The translations under genes and the position numbers were made by a program. Positions 6,506-9,979 of a stretch of 9,979 nt of DNA are shown here, one piece after another (the first letter of the stretch is position 1; every line of letters begins with the position of its first letter). The notes under the pieces are model-generated. The model ran no database searches and was not told the origin of the DNA. It saw nothing but the letters and a program-made list of their open reading frames with translations. Source of the DNA: Burkholderiaceae bacterium (lineage in GTDB: Bacteria > Pseudomonadota > Gammaproteobacteria > Burkholderiales > Burkholderiaceae). The stretch lies in assembly GCA_030151165.1 (NCBI GenBank), contig JASLEM010000256.1:1-9979 (forward strand). Direction: 5' to 3'.

Positions 6506-6746
6506 GGCCGGTATCCGGGCTGGCGGAGGGGCAGCGTTGTCGAGGGCCTTCCCATGCGCGTTCAGGCGCGCACAGTGACCACGAGTTTCGAAAGCCGATG
6601 CCGCGCGATGTCGGGTCGACATCGCCGGCATCCTCCGCGACCGTTGCGGGGGCAGCTCAGGTGGGGTCGGCACTTCGAGTCGAAGGCGACCGTCCTGATT
6701 CCCGTTTGACTCGGGTGGCGACGAAGCGTCACCCGGAGCACCAACT
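6500..6746 (-). promoter_or_regulatory. Cobalamin riboswitch (adenosylcobalamin class)
   Basis: The conserved blocks appear in the right order on the minus strand. First is GGTGCTCC (6742-6735), then a P2/P3 hairpin CGGGTG/CACCCG and CAAACGGGAA (6708-6699). P4 is TCAGG/CCTGA (6698-6694 with 6661-6657), followed by the hallmark GCTGCCCCCGCAAC (6656-6643). Next come CACTG (6577-6573), a hairpin TGCGCG/CGCGCA, and TGGGAAGG. The block ends with the B12 box AGCCCGGATACCGGCC (6521-6506). It lies 102 bases upstream of btuB and faces it. High B12 should lower expression of the uptake operon. The P4/P5 arm is enlarged: between the P4 strands there are 32 bases that form a nested hairpin in place of the usual short GGTG-type loop. 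Confidence 0.93.
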
Positions 6747-6755
6747 GAAGAGCGG

Positions 6756-6764
6756 ATCGTACCA
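6756..6764 (-). promoter_or_regulatory. Possible extended -10 promoter for the btuB operon
   Basis: TGGTACGAT on the minus strand reads as an extended -10 (TGn followed by TACGAT, 6761-6756). Transcription would start near 6749, directly at the 5' edge of the riboswitch, which is where a start is needed. The 17-base-spaced -35 position (CCTCGG) does not match consensus. The call rests on position and the extended -10 only. Confidence 0.4.
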
Positions 6765-6899
6765 TTCGACACCATTTCCCGAGGTCGCCGGACACGCGGT
6801 CGCGCAGCGTGCGCGCAACGCTTTCCCCGGGGGATGGCGCGATCGGTGCGAGGCCTCGTTCGAGGGCAAGCGAGCCCCCGCGCCCGCTCGCGCCGCCCC

Positions 6900-6905
6900 T
6901 ACAAT
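6900..6905 (+). promoter_or_regulatory. Possible -10 box for the zapB-like/zapA operon
   Basis: TACAAT at 6900-6905 stands out in very GC-rich sequence and would start transcription near 6912, about 26 bases before the first gene. No good -35 is seen at 16-18 bases upstream. The stretch from about 6765 to 6899, between the two divergent operons, shows no gene, repeat or other signal that I can support. Confidence 0.4.
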
Positions 6906-6937
6906 GGCCTCGTCGCACACTGAAAGCTCTCGCCCCC

Positions 6938-7237
6938 ATGTCACGACTGCCGGACCTTGCCGATCGCATCGAGCGACTGCTGCTGCGCCACGACGAGCAG
7001 AAGCGCACGAACATGCTGCTGGAGCAGCAACTGCGCAACGTCACCGACGAGCGCGACAACCTGCGCTCGCGGCTGGCCGCGGCGCGCGCGCGCATCGACG
7101 CGCTGATCGATCGCCTGCCCGAATCCGAAGCCACCGAAGCCGGGCATGGCGCGGGGGCGACCCACGGCGCCGACGATCACGTCAGGGCCGACGCCGTCGA
7201 GGCCGATGGCGCCACGCCCGGGAGCCTGCCGTCATGA
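6938..7237 (+). CDS. Small ZapB-like coiled-coil protein upstream of ZapA
   Basis: A 99-residue cytoplasmic protein. Residues 1-65 are a continuous charged heptad pattern (RIERLLLRHDEQKRTNMLLEQ, LRNVTDERDNLRSRLAAARA). The last 35 residues are a low-complexity Ala/Gly/His/Asp tail. Position and form match the small coiled-coil family (TIGR02449-like, compared with ZapB/DUF904) found just before zapA in many gamma- and betaproteobacteria. It overlaps zapA by ATGA, so the two are translated together, which suggests a role at the division ring as a ZapA partner. That role is inferred from the neighbour and the coiled coil, not shown. No strong ribosome binding site precedes the ATG. The protein name is not established, so no symbol is given. 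Confidence 0.82.
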   Translation: MSRLPDLADRIERLLLRHDEQKRTNMLLEQQLRNVTDERDNLRSRLAAARARIDALIDRLPESEATEAGHGAGATHGADDHVRADAVEADGATPGSLPS

Positions 7238-7611
7238 AGCAAGTCGAAGTCACGATCCTGGGCCAGAGCTACCTGCTGGCCTGCCCCGAAGGCGGCGAGA
7301 CGCTGCTGCAGCAGGCCGTCGCGTCGGTCGACCGCGAGATGAGCGGCATCCGCGACGCCGGCAAGGTGAAGGCGCGCGAGCGCATCGCCGTGCTCGCGGC
7401 GCTGAACCTCGCCTACCGCCTCGCCGAAGCCCCGCGCGGCGTGCCCGCGCCGGCCATGCCGCCCGCGGCGATGCCGGCCGAGAGCGCCGACGCCGCCCCG
7501 CACGTCGAGCACCACGAGGCGAGCGCCGCGCGCCGCGCCGCGGCGGCGCAGGTGGAGATGCTGATCGCGCGCCTGGACACCGCGTTGAACGAGGACGGCC
7601 GGCTGCTCTGA
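7234..7611 (+). CDS. zapA: Cell division protein ZapA
   Basis: A 125-residue FtsZ-ring stabiliser. ZapA dimers or tetramers cross-link FtsZ filaments at mid-cell. The N-terminal globular part shows the family pattern: VEVTILGQSYLLACPEGGE (4-22), LLQQAVASVDREMSGIRDAGK (25-45), then ERIAVLAALNLAYRLAE (50-66). A Pro/Ala-rich insert (about 67-90) separates it from the C-terminal helix AAAAQVEMLIARLDTAL, the usual coiled-coil dimer segment. The insert makes it somewhat longer than the common 100-110 residues. Its ATG overlaps the stop of the coiled-coil gene before it. The 6S RNA gene follows, as in the well-known zapA-ssrS order of E. coli. Confidence 0.93.
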   Translation: MKQVEVTILGQSYLLACPEGGETLLQQAVASVDREMSGIRDAGKVKARERIAVLAALNLAYRLAEAPRGVPAPAMPPAAMPAESADAAPHVEHHEASAARRAAAAQVEMLIARLDTALNEDGRLL

Positions 7612-7640
7612 GCGAAGACGGGGGCCTGCTCCAAGCACCT

Positions 7641-7669
7641 TTTCGCTTGCCGTGCGCAAGCGGAATTTG
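7641..7669 (+). terminator. Possible weak terminator after zapA
   Basis: TTTCGCTTGC (7641-7650) pairs with GCAAGCGGAA (7656-7665), one G-U pair included, around a 5-base loop. Only TTTG follows, so termination may be partial and some transcripts may run on into the 6S RNA gene. The ends lie 30-55 bases after the zapA stop. Confidence 0.45.
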
Positions 7670-7718
7670 TAGGCCCTCTTTACGTCTTTGTTGATCGCAT
7701 CGAAGCGCACGGCGGGCA

Positions 7719-7724
7719 TAGAAT
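7719..7724 (+). promoter_or_regulatory. -10 box of the 6S RNA promoter
   Basis: TAGAAT lies seven bases before 7731, the first base of the closing stem of 6S RNA, so spacing fits a start at that G. The -35 region is poor: TTGATC at 7691-7696 is 22 bases away, and the 17-18-base position has no consensus match. Confidence 0.55.
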
Positions 7725-7730
7725 GGACTC

Positions 7731-7908
7731 GTCCGTCGCGTTCGCGAGGGTTTTATATTTCCTTGAACCGATGCTCTTTGAGCAAGGGCTTGGAACATCG
7801 TCTGGTTGGTGTGATCGTCTCGCGTCAGATGAACCCGATTCCAGACTGACCTCGCCCACCTGAACACCCCTGGGTTCAGGAATGCGGCCTGAGGTTCGCG
7901 GCGGACAC
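7731..7908 (+). ncRNA. ssrS: 6S RNA
   Basis: 6S RNA mimics an open promoter, binds the sigma70 holoenzyme and turns down housekeeping transcription in stationary phase. Ends pair: GTCCGTCGCG (7731-7740) with CGCGGCGGAC (7897-7906), one G-U included. The central-bubble hairpin CCTGAAC/GTTCAGG (7859-7865 with 7874-7880) matches the E. coli 6S element made from CCTTGAAC and GTTCAAGG. The upper stem pairs GTCTGG (7800-7805) with CCAGAC (7841-7846), and TCGTCT (7815-7820) with AGATGA (7827-7832) caps it. GGTTGGTG (7804-7811) and the closing GCGGCGGA resemble the E. coli sequence. It lies directly after zapA, the usual place. The 5' end is set from the stem and the -10 box; the mature 3' end is uncertain by a few bases. 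Confidence 0.9.
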
Positions 7909-7924
7909 CCTACACCCTACACTC

Positions 7925-7953
7925 AACGCGCGCCCGCGACGGCGCGCGTTTTT
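7925..7953 (+). terminator. Strong intrinsic terminator of 6S RNA
   Basis: AACGCGCGCC (7925-7934) and GGCGCGCGTT (7941-7950) form a perfect 10-base-pair stem with a 6-base loop. The stem runs into TTTTTC and then TTTG. It lies about 20 bases after the 6S RNA end and 47 bases before the next gene. Confidence 0.9.
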
Positions 7954-7999
7954 CTTTGTCGATTCCCTTCTCACGTCGCCCCCACCCGACAAGCCGCCC

Positions 8000-8523
<524 letters not shown>

Positions 8524-8527
<4 letters not shown>

Positions 8528-9762
8528 AGCGCGCGGACGTCGTCGTCATCGGCGCGGGCGCCGCGGGCCTGTTCTGCGCGGCGCAGGCCGGGCAGCGCGG
8601 GCTGCGCGTGCTGCTGGTCGACCATGCGGACAAGGTCGCCGAGAAGATCCGCATCTCGGGCGGCGGCCGCTGCAACTTCACGAACCGCGACGCGACGCCG
8701 GCGCAGTTCCATTCGCAGAACCCGCACTTCGCGCGCTCGGCGCTGGCCCGCTACACGCCGCAGGACTTCATCGGCCTCGTGCAGCGCCATCGCATCGCGT
8801 TCCACGAGAAGCACCGCGGCCAGCTGTTCTGCGACGACTCCAGCCAGCAGATCATCGACCTGCTGCTGCGCGAGTGCGAGGCCGGCGACGTCGAGCGCTG
8901 GCAGCCGTGCAGCGTTGCCGCCGTGCGCCAGCGCGCCGGCGCGGCCGACGGTGCGCCGCGCTGGGAGCTCGACACCGCGCGCGGCCCGGTCGAGGCGCGC
9001 AGCGTCGTCGTCGCCACCGGCGGCCTGCCGGTGCCCAAGATCGGCGCGACCGACTTCGGCCTGCGGCTCGCGAAGCAGTTCGGCCACGCGATCGTCGAGC
9101 CGCGGCCGGCGCTGGTGCCGCTGGTGTTCGACGCCGACGAGTGGGCGCCGTTCGTGGCGTTGTCGGGGGTGTCGCTGGAGGTCGAGATCGCGTCGGGGTC
9201 GGGCAAGCGCAAGGCGCGCTTCGTCGAGGACCTGCTGTTCACGCACCGCGGCCTGAGCGGGCCGGCGGTGCTGCAGGCGTCGAGCTACTGGCAGCCGGGC
9301 GAGCCGCTGGAGATCGCGTTCGCGCCAGGCACGGACTGGCAGCAGGTGCTCGCGCAGGCGAAGGCCGCGTCGCGCCGCCAGCTCGGCAACGAACTCGCGC
9401 AGCACCTGCCGCAGCGGCTCGCGCAGGCGTGGCTCGAGCGCGGCGGCCTCGCCGCCGACCGGCCGATGCCCGAGGTCGCCGACAAACCGCTGCGCCAGCT
9501 CGCCGAATCGCTGTCGGGCTGGCGCATCCGGCCGAGCGGCACCGAGGGCTGGAAGAAGGCCGAGGTGATGGCCGGCGGCGTCGACACCCGCGAAGTCGAT
9601 TCGAAATCGCTCGAGAGCAAACGCGCGCCGGGGCTGCATTTCATCGGCGAGGTGCTCGACGTCACCGGCTGGCTGGGCGGCTACAACTTCCAATGGGCGT
9701 GGGCCAGCGCCGTGGCCTGTGCGGAGGCCCTGGCAATCAAATTGGCACAATCTGCAATTTGA
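8524..9762 (+). CDS. FAD-dependent flavoprotein, HI0933/BaiN-like (YhiN family)
   Basis: A 412-residue flavoprotein of the HI0933 family; members are often named NAD(P)/FAD-dependent oxidoreductase or aminoacetone-oxidase-like, but the natural substrate is not known. The Rossmann motif [10 protein letters not shown] (6-15) starts right after MKRAD, which supports the TTG start at 8524. The family block [13 protein letters not shown] is at about 42-54, with [16 protein letters not shown] at 164-179. [15 protein letters not shown] follows, and the flavin-closing C-terminal block [18 protein letters not shown] starts near 375. Length agrees with E. coli YhiN (about 400). The TTG overlaps the EVE stop by four bases, so translation is probably coupled. 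Its last codons carry the -35 box of the rpsU promoter. Confidence 0.92.
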
Positions 9763-9771
9763 GGATAGAAT
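9742..9771 (+). promoter_or_regulatory. Promoter of the rpsU leader operon
   Basis: TTGGCA (9742-9747) as -35 and TAGAAT (9766-9771) as -10 are 18 bases apart; transcription should start near 9778. The -35 lies inside the end of the flavoprotein gene. A perfect palindrome AGGAT-AGA-ATCCT (9762-9774) covers the -10 box, and CAAATT (9738-9743) faces AATTTG (9756-9761) across the spacer. Confidence 0.75.
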
Positions 9772-9833
9772 CCTAGGCTTTGCTGGCAAACCGCGTGTCG
9801 ATCTTTGTCCAACTTCTAGAAGCCGAGGTGCTC

Positions 9834-9905
9834 ATGACGAGTGCAGCGGGTCTGGACAAGGACTCCGAGCGCAATATCTCTCCCGAAGGATTCTTCGAAA
9901 AATGA
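9834..9905 (+). CDS. Small leader ORF (23 codons) overlapping rpsU
   Basis: A complete ORF of 23 codons, beginning [10 protein letters not shown] and ending PEGFFEK. GAGG five to eight bases before the ATG is a good ribosome binding site, and better placed than the one of rpsU. The ORF starts about 56 bases after the predicted transcription start. Its TGA overlaps the rpsU ATG (ATGA), the classic arrangement for translational coupling. The product is hydrophilic, with no signal or membrane part, and resembles nothing I recognise. It could be a true leader peptide whose translation opens the rpsU start, or a small protein in its own right. There are no runs of one amino acid that would suggest attenuation. 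Confidence 0.6.
9884..9897 (+). promoter_or_regulatory. Small hairpin over the rpsU ribosome binding site
   Basis: CGAAG (9884-9888), loop GATT, CTTCG (9893-9897) form a perfect stem. It contains most of the only Shine-Dalgarno-like sequence of rpsU (GAAGGA, 9885-9890). A ribosome finishing the leader ORF would melt it, just before the rpsU ATG at 9902. Confidence 0.5.
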
Positions 9906-9979
9906 CGACCATCCGTGTCAAGGAAAACGAGCCGTTCGACGTGGCCCTGCGCCGCTTCAAGCGCACCATCGAAAAGCTG
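9902..9979 (+). CDS. rpsU: 30S ribosomal protein S21 (3' end outside window)
   Basis: The first 26 codons of small-subunit protein S21 are present: [19 protein letters not shown] followed by KRTIEKL. S21 binds late in 30S assembly near the anti-Shine-Dalgarno end of 16S rRNA and helps initiation. The betaproteobacterial form is usually about 70 residues, so roughly two thirds is cut off. The ATG overlaps the stop of the 23-codon leader ORF. The nearest Shine-Dalgarno-like sequence is about 11 bases away and partly in a hairpin. In many proteobacteria rpsU heads the rpsU-dnaG-rpoD macromolecular synthesis operon, which may continue to the right. Confidence 0.95.

Noticed and set aside
6528..6656. 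GCTGCCCC occurring twice in the btuB leader as a tandem riboswitch
   Set aside because: Only the first copy (6656-6649) is in the full GCTGCCCCCGCAAC context. The second (6535-6528) lies between GGGAAGG and the B12 box of the same single aptamer.
4442..6709. 755-codon plus-strand open frame over btuB
   Set aside because: Antisense to the TonB receptor, rich in Val/Ala/Arg/Glu repeats, no domain, and it crosses the riboswitch.

Overview
The window is GC-rich throughout and reads as chromosome of a betaproteobacterium, most likely Burkholderiales. The best taxonomic clue is the start of ribosomal protein S21 at the right edge ([19 protein letters not shown]), which has the betaproteobacterial form. 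A flavoprotein of the HI0933 type just before rpsU, and a zapA-6S RNA-EVE order, fit that group. This placement rests on remembered family patterns, not on a search. No insertion sequence, phage gene, tRNA or CRISPR array was seen.

Left part (1-2720). A lytic murein transglycosylase of the MltB type is cut by the left edge and runs rightward. Facing it is a leftward set of four small genes: an ArsR-type winged-helix repressor without cysteines, an 85-residue membrane-anchored coiled-coil protein with PspB-like layout, a 147-residue protein with four membrane segments, and a 95-residue secreted protein with two cysteines. A sigma70-type promoter sits so close to the arsR ATG that the mRNA is predicted to be leaderless. 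A perfect inverted repeat lies over its -10 box and looks like the repressor's own operator.

Middle (2779-6764). This is a leftward corrinoid-uptake operon: an adenosylcobalamin-type riboswitch, then a TonB-dependent BtuB-like receptor, a BtuC/FecCD-type permease and a BtuD-type ATPase whose start overlaps the permease stop. Low B12 should switch the operon on. The receptor brings corrinoid across the outer membrane and the ABC pair moves it across the inner membrane. The periplasmic binding protein (BtuF) is not in the window.

Right part (6900-9979). A rightward cell-division pair (a ZapB-like small coiled-coil protein and ZapA, overlapping by ATGA) is followed by the 6S RNA gene ssrS and a very strong intrinsic terminator. 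Next come an EVE-domain protein and an HI0933/BaiN-like flavoprotein, overlapping by TTGA. The window ends in rpsU, which has its own promoter and is preceded by an unannotated 23-codon leader ORF. That leader has a good ribosome binding site, and its stop overlaps the rpsU ATG.

The points most worth follow-up are the rpsU leader ORF, the leaderless self-controlled ArsR operon with its three unassigned membrane or secreted products, and the enlarged P4/P5 arm of the cobalamin riboswitch.
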